A DNA stretch of 64,000 bases from Neomesorhizobium albiziae (GCF_900114255.1 NZ_FOSL01000002.1:310001-374000), one strand, 5' to 3'; shown: positions 36,575 through 45,476, counted from the first letter of the stretch. The notes: generated by a model not told the origin, from the letters alone. A program made the numbers and translations.

Positions 36575-37723
36575 CTATCCTCCCGCCAAAACCTGCCGCG
36601 CGATCACGACTTTCTGCACGTCGGACGCGCCTTCGTAGATTCGGAGCGCGCGTATCTCGCGGTACAGGCTCTCCACAATGTGGCCGCACCGCACGCCGTC
36701 GCCGCCATGCAGTTGCACCGCCTTGTCGATGACCGCCTGCGCGCGGTCGGTAGCATAGAGCTTGGCCATCGCCGCCTCGCGGGTCACTCGGCTCGCGCCC
36801 CTGTCCTTGGTCCAGGCGGCGCGATAGACCAGCAATGCCGCGGCATCGACGTCCAGCGCCATGTCGGCAATGTGGCCCTGAACCATCTGCAGGTCGGCCA
36901 TCGGCGCGCCGAACAGTTCTCGCCCCGAAGCGCGCTTGATGCTCTCGTCGAGCGCCCGCCGCGCAAAGCCGAGAGCTGCAGCCCCGACCGTCGAGCGGAA
37001 AACGTCGAGCACAGACATGGCGACGCGGAAACCGTCGCCGGCTTTACCGATCATTGCCGTCGCGGGGACCTCGACATTATCGAATTTCAGCCGGGCCAGC
37101 GGATGCGGCGCGATCACTTCGAGCCGTTCGGCGACCGAGAGGCCGGGCGTATCTGCAGGCACGAGAAATGCCGACAGGCCTTTCGCGCCGGGGGCTTCGC
37201 CAGTTCTTGCGAAAACCACGTAGAAGTCCGCAATTCCGCCATTCGAAATCCAGGTTTTTTCACCGGAAAGCACATAACCTTTGGATGTTTTCCGGGCTTC
37301 CATGTCCATGTTCGCCACATCGGAACCGGAGCGCGGTTCGGAAAGCGCGAAGGCCGAGATCGCCTTGCCGGTGCGGGTCTGCCTCAGCCACTCTTTCTGC
37401 GCATCGTTGCCGAACAGGCTGATCGCGCCGGTGCCGAGCCCCTGCATGGCGAAGGCGAAGTCGGCGAGGCCGTCGTGGCGGGCCAGAGTCTCACGTGTGA
37501 TGCAAAGCGTGCGCACGTCGAGCGGCTGCGGATTTTCCGGATCGACCGCCGTCGGCTTCAGCCAGCCATCGCGGCCGAGCATGGCGACCAGTTCGCGGCA
37601 GGCAGCGTCGATATCGTCATGGGCGACTGGCAAGTTGGCCTCGCACCATGCTTCCAGCCGCTCCGCCAGATCGCGGTGGCGGTCTTCGAAAAACGGCCAG
37701 TTGAGGAAGGAGCGATCAGGCAT
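36575..37723 (-). CDS. Acyl-CoA dehydrogenase
   Basis: A 382-residue FAD enzyme. It shows [21 protein letters not shown] (flavin-binding), [19 protein letters not shown], the [29 protein letters not shown] middle helix region and the C-terminal catalytic glutamate in [15 protein letters not shown]. The family oxidises acyl-CoA to enoyl-CoA and gives electrons to ETF. Here it would act on an alicyclic or ring-opened product of anthraniloyl-CoA; that substrate is inferred from position. The ATG at 37723 is chosen; the upstream frame runs into a palindromic repeat. Confidence 0.93.
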   Translation of the reverse strand: MPDRSFLNWPFFEDRHRDLAERLEAWCEANLPVAHDDIDAACRELVAMLGRDGWLKPTAVDPENPQPLDVRTLCITRETLARHDGLADFAFAMQGLGTGAISLFGNDAQKEWLRQTRTGKAISAFALSEPRSGSDVANMDMEARKTSKGYVLSGEKTWISNGGIADFYVVFARTGEAPGAKGLSAFLVPADTPGLSVAERLEVIAPHPLARLKFDNVEVPATAMIGKAGDGFRVAMSVLDVFRSTVGAAALGFARRALDESIKRASGRELFGAPMADLQMVQGHIADMALDVDAAALLVYRAAWTKDRGASRVTREAAMAKLYATDRAQAVIDKAVQLHGGDGVRCGHIVESLYREIRALRIYEGASDVQKVVIARQVLAGG

Positions 37724-37752
37724 GGTGAGCCTCTTGGCCACCTTGCGTTTGC

Positions 37753-37912
37753 ACACCCCCCTCTGGCCTGCCGGCCATCTCCCCCTCAAGGGGGGAGATC
37801 AGCCTGCCGCTTTGCGCTCGCCAAGCTACGACCCTGAAGTGGATGCGAGGACGACGGAGCGAATAATCTCCCCCCTTGAGGGGGAGATGGCCGGCAGGCC
37901 AGAGGGGGGTGT
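37753..37912. repeat. Long perfect inverted repeat inside the catabolic operon
   Basis: Two 47-base arms (37753-37799 and 37866-37912) are exact reverse complements and start with ACACCCCCCTCTGG at the outer ends. Each arm contains smaller palindromes (GGCCTGCCGGCC-like and CTCCCCCTCAAGGGGGGAG). The 66 bases between are unique. The element fills the spacer between the crotonase and acyl-CoA dehydrogenase genes. Similar C-rich palindromes recur in rhizobial genomes (from memory). The stem could stabilise or partly stop the polycistronic mRNA. Confidence 0.85.
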
Positions 37913-37930
37913 TGACGGCTGAACTCATCC

Positions 37931-38740
37931 TCAATCCCCCTCGAACACCGGCTTCTTTTTCTCGACGAAGGCACGATACGCGCGCTCGAAATCCTTGGTC
38001 TTCATGCAGATCGCCTGCGCCTGGGCTTCCGCCTCGATTGCCTGGTCGAGCCCCATCGACCATTCCTGGTTGAGCTGCGTCTTGGTGATGCCGTGGGCGA
38101 ACGTCGGCCCCGAGACGATGCGCGTGGCAAGGTCCATCGCCTCGCCTTCGAGTTGCTCCGCCGGCACCAGCCTGTTGTAGAAGCCCCAGCGGTCGCCTTC
38201 CTCGGCGCTCATGGTGCGGCCGGTGTAAAGCAGTTCGGCGGCGCGCCCCTGGCCGATGATGCGAGGCAGGATGGCGCAGGCCCCCATGTCGCAGCCGGCA
38301 AGCCCGACGCGGGTGAACAGGAACGCGGTCTTCGCCTCCGGCGTCGCCAGCCTTATGTCGGAAGCCATGGTGACGATGGCGCCGGCGCCGACCGCCACGC
38401 CGTCGACCGCGGTGATGATCGGTTTGCCGCAGTTCAGCATCGCCTTGACCAGATCTCCGGTCATGCGGGTGAAGGCGAGCAGGCCCTTCATGTCCATGTC
38501 GACAAGCGGCCCGATGATGTCGTGCACATCGCCACCAGAGCAGAAATTGCCGCCATTGGGCAGGAACACGATGGCATCGACATCGTCGGCGTAGACGAGA
38601 TCGCGGAACGTGTCGCGCAGTTCGGCATAGGATTCGAAGGTGAGCGGGTTCTTGCGCTCCGGACGGTCGAGCTGCACGCGCGCGATGCGGCCTTCGACCT
38701 TCCAGAGGAAATGCTTCGGCTTGAGGCCGGCCAATTTCAT
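37931..38740 (-). CDS. Enoyl-CoA hydratase/isomerase (crotonase) with altered active site
   Basis: A 269-residue crotonase-fold protein. CoA and oxyanion segments are clear: [47 protein letters not shown] and the [30 protein letters not shown] end. Both glutamates of classical enoyl-CoA hydratase appear to be missing: the first site reads GAGAIV instead of GGGCEL, and the second region reads [11 protein letters not shown]. An aspartate lies where dienoyl-CoA isomerase has its catalytic Asp. It may be an isomerase or a ring hydrolase in the anthraniloyl-CoA route. It lies 5 bases after the MarR gene. Confidence 0.88.
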   Translation of the reverse strand: MKLAGLKPKHFLWKVEGRIARVQLDRPERKNPLTFESYAELRDTFRDLVYADDVDAIVFLPNGGNFCSGGDVHDIIGPLVDMDMKGLLAFTRMTGDLVKAMLNCGKPIITAVDGVAVGAGAIVTMASDIRLATPEAKTAFLFTRVGLAGCDMGACAILPRIIGQGRAAELLYTGRTMSAEEGDRWGFYNRLVPAEQLEGEAMDLATRIVSGPTFAHGITKTQLNQEWSMGLDQAIEAEAQAQAICMKTKDFERAYRAFVEKKKPVFEGD

Positions 38741-38745
38741 GCCCT

Positions 38746-39222
38746 TCACGCCTCGCCCTCCCAATTGCTGCGGAACGATTTCAACATCGCCGAAAGCCGT
38801 CGCGCATCGTCTTCCGCGACGTCGCCCAACAGTTCGCCGATCCAGCCTTCGTGAATGGCCGCCATCGAGCGGAATTCCTCTTCGCCGCGCGCGGTGAGCC
38901 GCACGATCGAGGTGCGGCGGTCGCCTTCTCGCTGCGCGCGGACGACGAAACCGTCGGAGACAAGCCGGTCGACGATGCCGGTGACGTTGCCGTTTGAGAC
39001 GAGCAGGAAGCGTGAGAGGTCGCTCATCAGCATGCCGTCGGGCGCGCGGTAGAGCGCGGCCATCACATCGAAGCGCGGCAGCGTCGAATTGAACTCGCGC
39101 TTCAGCCTTTCGCGCAATTCACTCTCGACGATGCGCGAGGCCCGCAACAGCCGTATCCACAGGCGCAACCGCTCCTTGGCCCCGTTGCCGACCGAGACCG
39201 AAGAAAGCGGCGCACTTACCAT
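38746..39222 (-). CDS. MarR-family transcriptional regulator
   Basis: A 158-residue winged-helix regulator. The core is [74 protein letters not shown], with the recognition helix and the DRR wing typical of MarR proteins. The start at 39222 overlaps the SDR stop by 7 bases. MarR proteins that sit inside aromatic-CoA operons (for example those for hydroxycinnamoyl- or benzoyl-CoA) are usually repressors released by the aryl-CoA. By analogy this one may respond to anthraniloyl-CoA and bind the palindromes at 42321-42354. Confidence 0.93.
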   Translation of the reverse strand: MVSAPLSSVSVGNGAKERLRLWIRLLRASRIVESELRERLKREFNSTLPRFDVMAALYRAPDGMLMSDLSRFLLVSNGNVTGIVDRLVSDGFVVRAQREGDRRTSIVRLTARGEEEFRSMAAIHEGWIGELLGDVAEDDARRLSAMLKSFRSNWEGEA

Positions 39223-39980
39223 GTCTCGCCTCCCGAGACCGAGATCGACTGGCCGGTGATCGAAGCCGCGGCCGCGCTGCACAGGAACAAAACGCTGGCG
39301 GCGATTTCCTCGGGCTGGACGAACCGGCCTTGCGGGTTCGACGCCATCAGGCTTGCACGCGCTTCCGCCTCGCTGCGGCCGGTCCTTTCGACGATGCGGC
39401 CGATCGATTCTTCCAGCATGTCGGTCTCGACGAAGCTCGGGCAGATGGCGTTGACGGTGACGCCGGATTTCGCGGTCTCGGCCGCCAGCGCCCGCGTCAA
39501 GCCGACGACGCCATGTTTTGCGGCAACGTATGGGGCTACGTAGGCATAACCCTTGAGGCCTGCGGTGGAGGCGATGAAGATGATGCGACCGCCCTTGCGC
39601 GCCGTCATGCCGGCAAGCGCCGCCTTCACTGTCAGAAACGCGCCGGTGAGATTGACGTCGATGGTTTTTTGCCAGTCGGCAAGCGCGGTCTTGGCCGCCG
39701 GCGCACTGCCGGCCATCCCAGCATTGGCGACAATGATATCCAGCGGCCCGCGCGCTGCCTCGGCGGTTTCGTAGAGCTTTGCCATCGAGGCTTCGTCGGT
39801 CACGTCAGCCGCGACGGCATGAATGCGGTCGTGAAGCGCCGCAACGGCCTCAAGCGCCGTCAGCCGCCGCCCGCAGATGGTGACGTCGACGCCAGCCTCT
39901 GCCAGCGCCAGCGCGACCGCCTTGCCGACGCCGCTGCCGCCACCCGTGACCAGAGCATGCCTGCCGACGATCATGCTCAC
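39216..39980 (-). CDS. SDR dehydrogenase of the anthraniloyl-CoA cluster
   Basis: A 254-residue SDR with [14 protein letters not shown] as cofactor motif, [12 protein letters not shown], catalytic Ser in [12 protein letters not shown] and Tyr-x3-Lys in [22 protein letters not shown]. It resembles 3-hydroxyacyl-CoA or 3-hydroxybutyrate dehydrogenases of the FabG class. It would oxidise a hydroxyacyl-CoA made by the crotonase. It overlaps the monooxygenase/reductase gene upstream by 4 bases and the MarR gene downstream, so it belongs to the same transcript. Confidence 0.9.
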   Translation of the reverse strand: MSMIVGRHALVTGGGSGVGKAVALALAEAGVDVTICGRRLTALEAVAALHDRIHAVAADVTDEASMAKLYETAEAARGPLDIIVANAGMAGSAPAAKTALADWQKTIDVNLTGAFLTVKAALAGMTARKGGRIIFIASTAGLKGYAYVAPYVAAKHGVVGLTRALAAETAKSGVTVNAICPSFVETDMLEESIGRIVERTGRSEAEARASLMASNPQGRFVQPEEIAASVLFLCSAAAASITGQSISVSGGETW

Positions 39981-42268
39981 ACCTTGCCCGTCATGACGTC
40001 CTGCCGCTCGGCCAGGCGGTAAAGCTGGTCGCGGCCGGGAAGATAGGGATCAGGCCATTTCACATGGCGGTCGCCGAGCTTTGCCGCCGCATGCAATGTC
40101 CAGTATGGGTCGGCAAGATGCGGCCGCGCCAGGCAGACCAGGTCGGCGCGGCCTGCCATCAGGATCGAATTGACGTGGTCCGGTTCGTAAATATTACCGA
40201 CCGCCATCGTTGCCATGCCAGTCTCGTTTCGGATGCGGTCCGAAAACGGCGTCTGGAACATGCGGCCATAAACCGGCCTGGCGCGCTGCGATGTCTGGCC
40301 GGCGGAAACGTCGCAGATGTCGACGCCGGCCGCCTGCAGCATGCGCGCGATCTCGACGGCTTCGCTTGGATGGACGCCGTCGTCGCCGACCCAATCATGT
40401 GCAGAGATGCGCACCGAGATCGGCTTTTCCCCCGGCCACACCGCGCGGACCGCATGGAAAACCTCAAGCGGATAACGCATGCGGTTTTCCAGCGAACCGC
40501 CATATTCGTCGGTCCGCAAATTGGTCAGCGGCGTGATGAAGGACGACAGCAGATAGCCATGCGCGGCGTGGATCTCCAGCATGTCGAAGCCGCAGCGCTT
40601 CGCCATCTCTGCAGCCGCAACAAATTCGTTTCGCACCCGGTCCATATCCGAGCGGTCCATGGGTTTAGGCGACTGGTTGCGCGGCGACCATGCCACGTCG
40701 GACGCCGCCATGACCGGCCAGTTGCCTTCGGCAAGCGGTGCGTCGCTGTCTTCCCAGCCGACCTGCGTCGAACCCTTCGGGCCGGAGTGGCCGATCTGCG
40801 CGCAGATCTTCGCCTCGGTTTCGGCATGCACGAAATCGACCAGCCGCGTCCATGCAACCTCGTGTTCAGGCCGATAGAAACCGGTGCAGCCGGGCGTGAT
40901 GCGGCCTTCCGGACTGACGCAGGTCATTTCGATATAGATCAGACCGGCGCCGCCTTTGGCCCGCTCGGCATAGTGGGCGAAATGCCAGTCCGTTGGGCAG
41001 CCGTCGACCGCCTTGTATTGCGCCATCGGCGACACCACCACGCGGTTTTTCAGATGCATGTCGCGCAGCCGGAACGGCGCGAACATCGGTGCGCGCGCAC
41101 CGTTGAAGTTGCTACCGGCCTGCCGCTGGAACCATGCCTCGGCGCCGTCCAGCCAGGCCTTGTCGCGCAACCGCAAATTCTCGTGGCTGATGCGCTGCGA
41201 GCGGGTGAGCAGCGAATAGTTGAACTGGACGGGGTCGAGGCTGAAATATCGCTCGACATCCTCGAACCATTCGAGCGAATTGCGCGCCGCCGACTGCAGG
41301 CGCAACACCTCGGTGCGCCGCGCCTCCTCATATTTCCTGAAAGCCGCATCGAGGCTCGGCTCGGAATGTACATAATCGGCCAGAGCGACCGCGCTTTCGA
41401 GCGCCAGCTTGGTGCCCGAGCCGATCGAGAAATGCGCCGACGCCGCCGCATCGCCCATCAGTGCCAGGTTCTTGTACGACCAGCGTTCGCACAGAACCCG
41501 CGGGAAGCTGATCCAGGCCGAGCCGCGAACGTGGGCGGCGTTGGACATCAGCGCGTGGCCGCCGAGATGCCTTGCAAAGATGCGTTCGCAGGTGGCGATC
41601 GACTCTTCTTTCGACATCGACCCGAAGCCGAACTTTTCCCACGTCGCTTCCGAGCATTCGACGATGAAGGTCGCCGTGTCAGGGTCGAACTGGTAGGCAT
41701 GCGCCCACACCCAGCCGTGCCCGGTTTCCTCGAAGATGAAGGTGAACGCGTCGTCGAATTTCTGGTGGGTGCCGAGCCAGACAAACTTGCATTTGCGGAC
41801 GTCGATGTCGGGCTTGAACACATCGGCAAGTGCGGTGCGCGTGCGCGAGTTGACGCCATCGGACGCAACGACGAGGTCGTAGGCATCCATATAGAATTGC
41901 GGCTCGCGCGCCTCCGTCTCGAATACGAGATCGACGCCAAGCTCGCGCGCACGCTTCTGAAGCAGGATCAGTATCTGCTTGCGGCCGATGCCGCAGAAGC
42001 CATGGCCGGTGGAGACGGTGCGCACGCCCTTGTGGACGACGGCGATGTCGTCCCAGTAAGCGAAATGATCACGGATCCAGGCCGCACTGACCGGGTCGTT
42101 GGCCGCGAGATTGTCGAGCGTTTCGTCGGACAGCACAACGCCCCAGCCGAACGTGTCGTCGGGCTTGTTGCGTTCGATGACGGTGACCTGATGCGCGGCA
42201 TCGCGCAGCTTCATCGAGATGGCGAAATAGAGCCCGGCGGGCCCGGCCCCGAGAACCGCGACTTTCAT
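39977..42268 (-). CDS. abmA: 2-aminobenzoyl-CoA monooxygenase/reductase-like fusion enzyme
   Basis: A 763-residue two-domain flavoprotein. Residues 1-380 are an FAD aromatic hydroxylase domain with [36 protein letters not shown] and [28 protein letters not shown]. Residues about 390-763 are an FMN old-yellow-enzyme domain with [55 protein letters not shown] and a late [14 protein letters not shown]. This fusion is found in 2-aminobenzoyl-CoA monooxygenase/reductase, which hydroxylates and then reduces the ring; databases also call relatives salicylyl-CoA 5-hydroxylase. The neighbouring ligase and kyn genes favour anthraniloyl-CoA. It is the first gene of the minus-strand operon; GGGAGGAG lies before the ATG. 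Confidence 0.92.
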   Translation of the reverse strand: MKVAVLGAGPAGLYFAISMKLRDAAHQVTVIERNKPDDTFGWGVVLSDETLDNLAANDPVSAAWIRDHFAYWDDIAVVHKGVRTVSTGHGFCGIGRKQILILLQKRARELGVDLVFETEAREPQFYMDAYDLVVASDGVNSRTRTALADVFKPDIDVRKCKFVWLGTHQKFDDAFTFIFEETGHGWVWAHAYQFDPDTATFIVECSEATWEKFGFGSMSKEESIATCERIFARHLGGHALMSNAAHVRGSAWISFPRVLCERWSYKNLALMGDAAASAHFSIGSGTKLALESAVALADYVHSEPSLDAAFRKYEEARRTEVLRLQSAARNSLEWFEDVERYFSLDPVQFNYSLLTRSQRISHENLRLRDKAWLDGAEAWFQRQAGSNFNGARAPMFAPFRLRDMHLKNRVVVSPMAQYKAVDGCPTDWHFAHYAERAKGGAGLIYIEMTCVSPEGRITPGCTGFYRPEHEVAWTRLVDFVHAETEAKICAQIGHSGPKGSTQVGWEDSDAPLAEGNWPVMAASDVAWSPRNQSPKPMDRSDMDRVRNEFVAAAEMAKRCGFDMLEIHAAHGYLLSSFITPLTNLRTDEYGGSLENRMRYPLEVFHAVRAVWPGEKPISVRISAHDWVGDDGVHPSEAVEIARMLQAAGVDICDVSAGQTSQRARPVYGRMFQTPFSDRIRNETGMATMAVGNIYEPDHVNSILMAGRADLVCLARPHLADPYWTLHAAAKLGDRHVKWPDPYLPGRDQLYRLAERQDVMTGKV

Positions 42269-42320
42269 CGTGCGATCTCCTCCCATGTCTCGACGAGCCA
42301 ACCATCGCACTCGCGACGAG

Positions 42321-42354
42321 ATATTTCAAGCATGAAATTTCAAGATTGAAATAT
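42321..42354. promoter_or_regulatory. Overlapping palindromic operator in the divergent promoter region
   Basis: Two 16-base palindromes overlap by two bases: ATTTCAAGCATGAAAT (42323-42338) and ATTTCAAGATTGAAAT (42337-42352). The outermost arms ATATTTCAA (42321-42329) and TTGAAATAT (42346-42354) also pair. The site is 53-86 bases before the monooxygenase/reductase start and about 80 bases before the divergent hydrolase start, so it can control both. The AT-rich dyads fit a MarR-type operator, and the cluster encodes a MarR protein; that match is inference. Confidence 0.7.
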
Positions 42355-42432
42355 TTTTGACCGAACGCTGCGCGGCGATTGACAGGATGACGGATTTCGG
42401 ATGGCTTTGCCCCGCAAGCTCTGGAGGGGTTG

Positions 42433-43263
42433 ATGATCCATCGCCGCGTTTCGAACTGGGACGACGCCTATTCCAATGCCATCAACATTCCGGGTGGCGA
42501 CCGCTGGCCTGCGGCCTGGATCGGCCCGGCTGAGGCATATCGGGATGCGATGAGCGCCAAGGGCAGGGCCAAACTCGACATTGCCTATGGCGAGCGCGAG
42601 CGTAACCGCTTCGACCTCTTCCTGCCGCAAGGTATGCCGAAGGGGCTGGTGGTCTATATCCATGGCGGCTGGTGGAAAGCATTCGACAAAAGCGTGTGGT
42701 CGCATCTGGCCAGCGGCGCGGTTGACAGCGGTTATGCGGTGGCGATGCCCTCCTACACGCTGTGTCCCGAAGTGCGTATCCGCGACATCACGCGCGAAAT
42801 CGCCAGGGCGGTCGAAACGGCCGCGGAAATGATCGATGGACCGATCATGTTGACCGGCCACTCCGCCGGCGGCCATCTGGCCACGCGCATGGTGACGACC
42901 ACTTCGCCTTTGTCGAGAGCGGTGGCGGGCCGTGTGCGTCACGTCCTTTCAATCGCCGGCCTGCACGATCTGAGGACGGTGATGCGCATTCCCATGTACC
43001 GCGAACTGAATGTCGACGAAGCCGAGGCGCTGGCCGAAAGCCCGGCGCTTTTGTCGCCGATCGAGAACACAAGGCTGACCTGTTGGGTGGGCGCCGCCGA
43101 GCGCGCCGAGTTCATCCGCCAGAATGCGCTTCTCGCCAACATCTGGACCGGGCTGGGCGCCGAGACCGCGACGGTGGAGGAACCCGACCGGCACCATTTC
43201 ACCATCGTCGACGGGCTTGCCGATGCCGCCCATCCGCTGACCAAAACCTTGTTGACAGCATAG
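42433..43263 (+). CDS. Alpha/beta hydrolase, candidate kynurenine formamidase
   Basis: A 276-residue alpha/beta hydrolase. The oxyanion motif is HGGWW, the nucleophile elbow is GHSAGGH, and the last catalytic histidine is in EPDRHHFTIVDGLAD. HGGxW with GHSAGxH is the pattern of the AFMID-type arylformamidase branch. N-formylkynurenine hydrolysis is the one step between KynA and KynU not covered by the opposite operon, and the metal-dependent KynB is absent from the window. Divergent placement across a shared operator supports this role, which remains inference. GGAGGGG precedes the ATG. Confidence 0.85.
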   Translation: MIHRRVSNWDDAYSNAINIPGGDRWPAAWIGPAEAYRDAMSAKGRAKLDIAYGERERNRFDLFLPQGMPKGLVVYIHGGWWKAFDKSVWSHLASGAVDSGYAVAMPSYTLCPEVRIRDITREIARAVETAAEMIDGPIMLTGHSAGGHLATRMVTTTSPLSRAVAGRVRHVLSIAGLHDLRTVMRIPMYRELNVDEAEALAESPALLSPIENTRLTCWVGAAERAEFIRQNALLANIWTGLGAETATVEEPDRHHFTIVDGLADAAHPLTKTLLTA

Positions 43264-43342
43264 GCCGATACGCCGAAGCTTTTTGGTAAAACGGGCGGCC
43301 TCGCGATCCTTGTGCCGCAATGAAATCTGACAGGAAGATGCG

Positions 43343-43579
43343 ATGAGAGCCGTTTTTGTCCAGTTGCAATGCCAGCCCGGATCGACTTACCAGGTCGCCG
43401 ACGAACTGTTCGAGCGCGAGGTTGCCTCCGAACTCTATTCAACCAGCGGCGAGTATGATCTGCTGATGAAGATCTACATCGAGCCAGAGGTCGACATCGG
43501 CAAGTTCATCAACGAGAATGTCGCCAATGTGCCGGGTATCGTGCGCTCGCTGACGACCCTGACCTTCAAGGCATTCTAG
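43343..43579 (+). CDS. Stand-alone Lrp/AsnC effector-binding (RAM) domain protein
   Basis: A 78-residue protein that consists only of the RAM domain of Lrp/AsnC regulators: MRAVFVQLQCQPGS, then EREVASELYSTSGEYDLLMKIYI and NVANVPGIVRSLTTLTFKAF. There is no HTH. Such domains bind amino acids at a dimer interface and form octamers. AGGAAG precedes the ATG, and it lies 79 bases after the hydrolase gene on the same strand. Since kyn genes of other proteobacteria are controlled by a full-length Lrp-type regulator (KynR), a sensor for tryptophan or kynurenine is a reasonable guess. Confidence 0.85.
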   Translation: MRAVFVQLQCQPGSTYQVADELFEREVASELYSTSGEYDLLMKIYIEPEVDIGKFINENVANVPGIVRSLTTLTFKAF

Positions 43580-43685
43580 CCTTCCGATCGGGGCGAAATA
43601 TTCGCCTCAGTTTCTGCAGACCTGCTGCACCGGCAGAGCCCCCCGCCCGGCCGGTGCCGCAGGCCTTCCGCCTCTCCGGGAGACG

Positions 43686-43901
43686 TTACAGAAAGTAGCT
43701 GATCGGACCCGCCACACGGAAGCTGCCGCGCTCCCTGAGGCGAATGCCGTCATGCGCCGCCCGGGCGCGAATGCCGATCCGCGTGCGCCCCAGTTTGCGG
43801 GCAATCGAGCCGATGCGCTCGTTGTGGGCGGCAAGCAATCTCAGTTTTGCGAGTTCTTCTTCAGTCCACGGCACAAGGTATTTTGCCAACGGATCGTCCA
43901 T
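43686..43901 (-). CDS. Small HTH/SANT-like DNA-binding protein, copy 2
   Basis: A 71-residue protein of the same design as the one at 18593-18859. It reads VPWTEEELAKLRLLAAHNERIGSIARKLGRTRIGIRARAAHDGIRL, with matching Trp, acidic first helix, LLAAHNERIGSIARKLGR turn and ARAA-x-x-GI end. The C-terminal extension of copy 1 is absent. Function unknown; DNA binding is inferred from the fold pattern. No operon partner is visible. Confidence 0.65.
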   Translation of the reverse strand: MDDPLAKYLVPWTEEELAKLRLLAAHNERIGSIARKLGRTRIGIRARAAHDGIRLRERGSFRVAGPISYFL

Positions 43902-44010
43902 GGCCGTCCCCTCTCAAAGTCGGGTAAGATGACCATGAAGCTCGTGACAGGCGCGTGAATCGATATGAGCGCGCAAGGGCGCGCCGATTGCGAACCGGTG
44001 TTGCAGAACC

Positions 44011-44439
44011 TTACTGGCAGACGACGCGGACCCGGGCGCCGGCCGAGGTCGCATTGTTGCAGGTAATCGGGTTCTCGGGATCGGATCGAGTGAATGGCGG
44101 CCTGACCACTGCCGGTTTCCAGGCCTGCACCTTGCCAACGGACGCTGACGACGGGCGCCGAGTGGCTGGCCGCGCCGGCGCTTCCATCACAGGCTCGGCG
44201 GAGGCCGCCAGCTCCTGCTGCTGCATGGCGGGGCTAGCGTAAGATGGAGACGGCGTCGCACCGGGCGTGAACTGCCTTGCCAGCACCACCGAGCCGTCGG
44301 ATGTGCGCGTGCAGCCGGAAACCAGCGACAGTCCGAAAATGGACAGCCCACAGACGGTAATTGCCGCGATGGGAAACCGCGACAGGTTGCCAATCCGGCT
44401 GAGGCTGCGCGGGCGCGCGCTGTGGCAATGCTGTTCCAT
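44011..44439 (-). CDS. Predicted small lipoprotein or secreted protein
   Basis: A 142-residue protein. A basic N-terminus is followed by a hydrophobic stretch (FPIAAITVCGLSIFGLSLVSGC) ending in a plausible lipobox LVSGC at about residue 43. The mature part is rich in Pro, Ala, Ser and Thr and ends in ITCNNATSAGARVRVVCQ with two cysteines that could pair. The start at ATG 44439 is the most sensible, but the signal then begins unusually late. No family recognised. Confidence 0.6.
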   Translation of the reverse strand: MEQHCHSARPRSLSRIGNLSRFPIAAITVCGLSIFGLSLVSGCTRTSDGSVVLARQFTPGATPSPSYASPAMQQQELAASAEPVMEAPARPATRRPSSASVGKVQAWKPAVVRPPFTRSDPENPITCNNATSAGARVRVVCQ

Positions 44440-44520
44440 GAAAATTCGCCTGCACACAAAGCGCGGCAAAAGTTTGTCATGGCTCTCAAACTTCACCGAA
44501 ACCTCTCCAACAGGCGGCAA

Positions 44521-44766
44521 TCAGTCTTCCCCCTCATCGTCGCCCGAGCTCCAGGAATGCGGTTCGATACGCTTCTCGGTATCGCCGTCGACGAAGGTCC
44601 ACCACCCGGCATCAGTTTCGTCCCAGTCGCCGCCCGCCGCCTTCAGGCGTTCCGGCGAGCGGTAACGGGCGATGGATTCGTTTTCCTGGCCAACGGCGTC
44701 GGTCCAGTAGACCCGGACCTTGCTTCCGTCCTTCGGAGCCGTCGCTATGGGTTTGTTGCCCGACAT
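44521..44766 (-). CDS. Small hypothetical protein
   Basis: An 81-residue acidic protein starting MSGNKPIATAPKDGSKVRVYWTD, with several tryptophans (including DAGWWTFVDGD) and a very acidic tail (SSGDDEGED). The start IATAPKDGxxVxVYW resembles short phage-like or rhizobial proteins of unknown function that open with a PxxTAPKDG-type motif. It lies 81 bases upstream of the lipoprotein gene on the same strand. Confidence 0.6.
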   Translation of the reverse strand: MSGNKPIATAPKDGSKVRVYWTDAVGQENESIARYRSPERLKAAGGDWDETDAGWWTFVDGDTEKRIEPHSWSSGDDEGED

Positions 44767-45116
44767 CGAATTACCTCGCCGCATTATACCAGCTGCATCG
44801 AACAATGAGGCGTCCCGCACTGCTTCGCAAGCCGTCATGACCGACAACGAACGGCGGCGTTCGCAGTTCCAGAATGTTAAGCCGTTGGTAATCCTGTCGA
44901 AATATTATCCGCGCGATCGGGTTGGTAGGGGCTCTGAATGCGCGGAGCGTGCCGTTGTTTTTGCACAGGATCGGAATCGTCTGCCTTCTTTCGGCGGCCT
45001 TCGCCGGCGCGTTCGCGAGTGTCGTCCACTATTCCGGCGATTCACGCGCGAGAGCGTTCGATTCGGGCTGCCGGGTTTCGACGAATCCGGCCTGCTTCGG
45101 ACCGAACCTGAGATAG
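44767..45116. other. Mostly non-coding stretch with one weak small-protein candidate
   Basis: This 350-base gap has one open frame on the plus strand ending at 45116 directly before the next ATG. If started at GTG 44949 it gives about 55 residues with a signal-peptide-like opening (VPLFLHRIGIVCLLSAAFAGAFAS) and two cysteines. There is no clear ribosome site, so it is only a candidate. Nothing else was recognised. Confidence 0.3.
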
Positions 45117-45365
45117 ATGGCGACGCGCGACACCGAACAGTTGCAGATGGCGGTGCTCGAGATCGCCACATGTATTGCGCAAGCACTTCACGAGACCGAT
45201 GCAAGCGCCACGCAGCGCATGAACTTCGCCGCCGGCATGGCCTACAACAGGCTGAAGAGCCGGGGAGACGATGCCGCGGCGGAGATGCTTTATCAGTTCG
45301 GCCGGGCACTGTTGAACCATGATCTGTTTCCAGAGCCGGGCTCAAAACCTGAAGACGAGCAATGA
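45117..45365 (+). CDS. Small hypothetical helical protein
   Basis: An 82-residue protein predicted to be mostly helical: DTEQLQMAVLEIATCIAQALHETD, then MNFAAGMAYNRLKSRGDDAAAEMLYQFGRALLN, and an acidic proline-rich tail. It contains one cysteine and no known motif. Its start codon directly follows the stop of the weak candidate upstream. Codon use looks coding, but no function can be named. Confidence 0.55.
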   Translation: MATRDTEQLQMAVLEIATCIAQALHETDASATQRMNFAAGMAYNRLKSRGDDAAAEMLYQFGRALLNHDLFPEPGSKPEDEQ

Positions 45366-45476
45366 AACCGTCCGCCGAGCAAAGGTTTGCCGTCAAAGCT
45401 GTCGATAAGAATTTGAGCCGCCTTGTAATCGTTGACTTTCGCGCGATACTTGCATCCGAGGAGAAGGGGAGTCGCT

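Noticed and set aside
37716-38063. Short open frames through the 47-bp inverted repeat, with similar Arg/Gly-rich peptides on both strands
   Set aside because: They are produced by the repeat itself and by antisense of the crotonase gene.
40064-42349. Very long plus-strand open frame of 761 codons
   Set aside because: It is the antisense of the FAD-OYE fusion gene and has no recognisable domain; long antisense frames are expected at this GC content.
44922-44948. TTG start that would lengthen the small candidate protein ending at 45116
   Set aside because: No ribosome site precedes it and the added residues do not improve the signal peptide.
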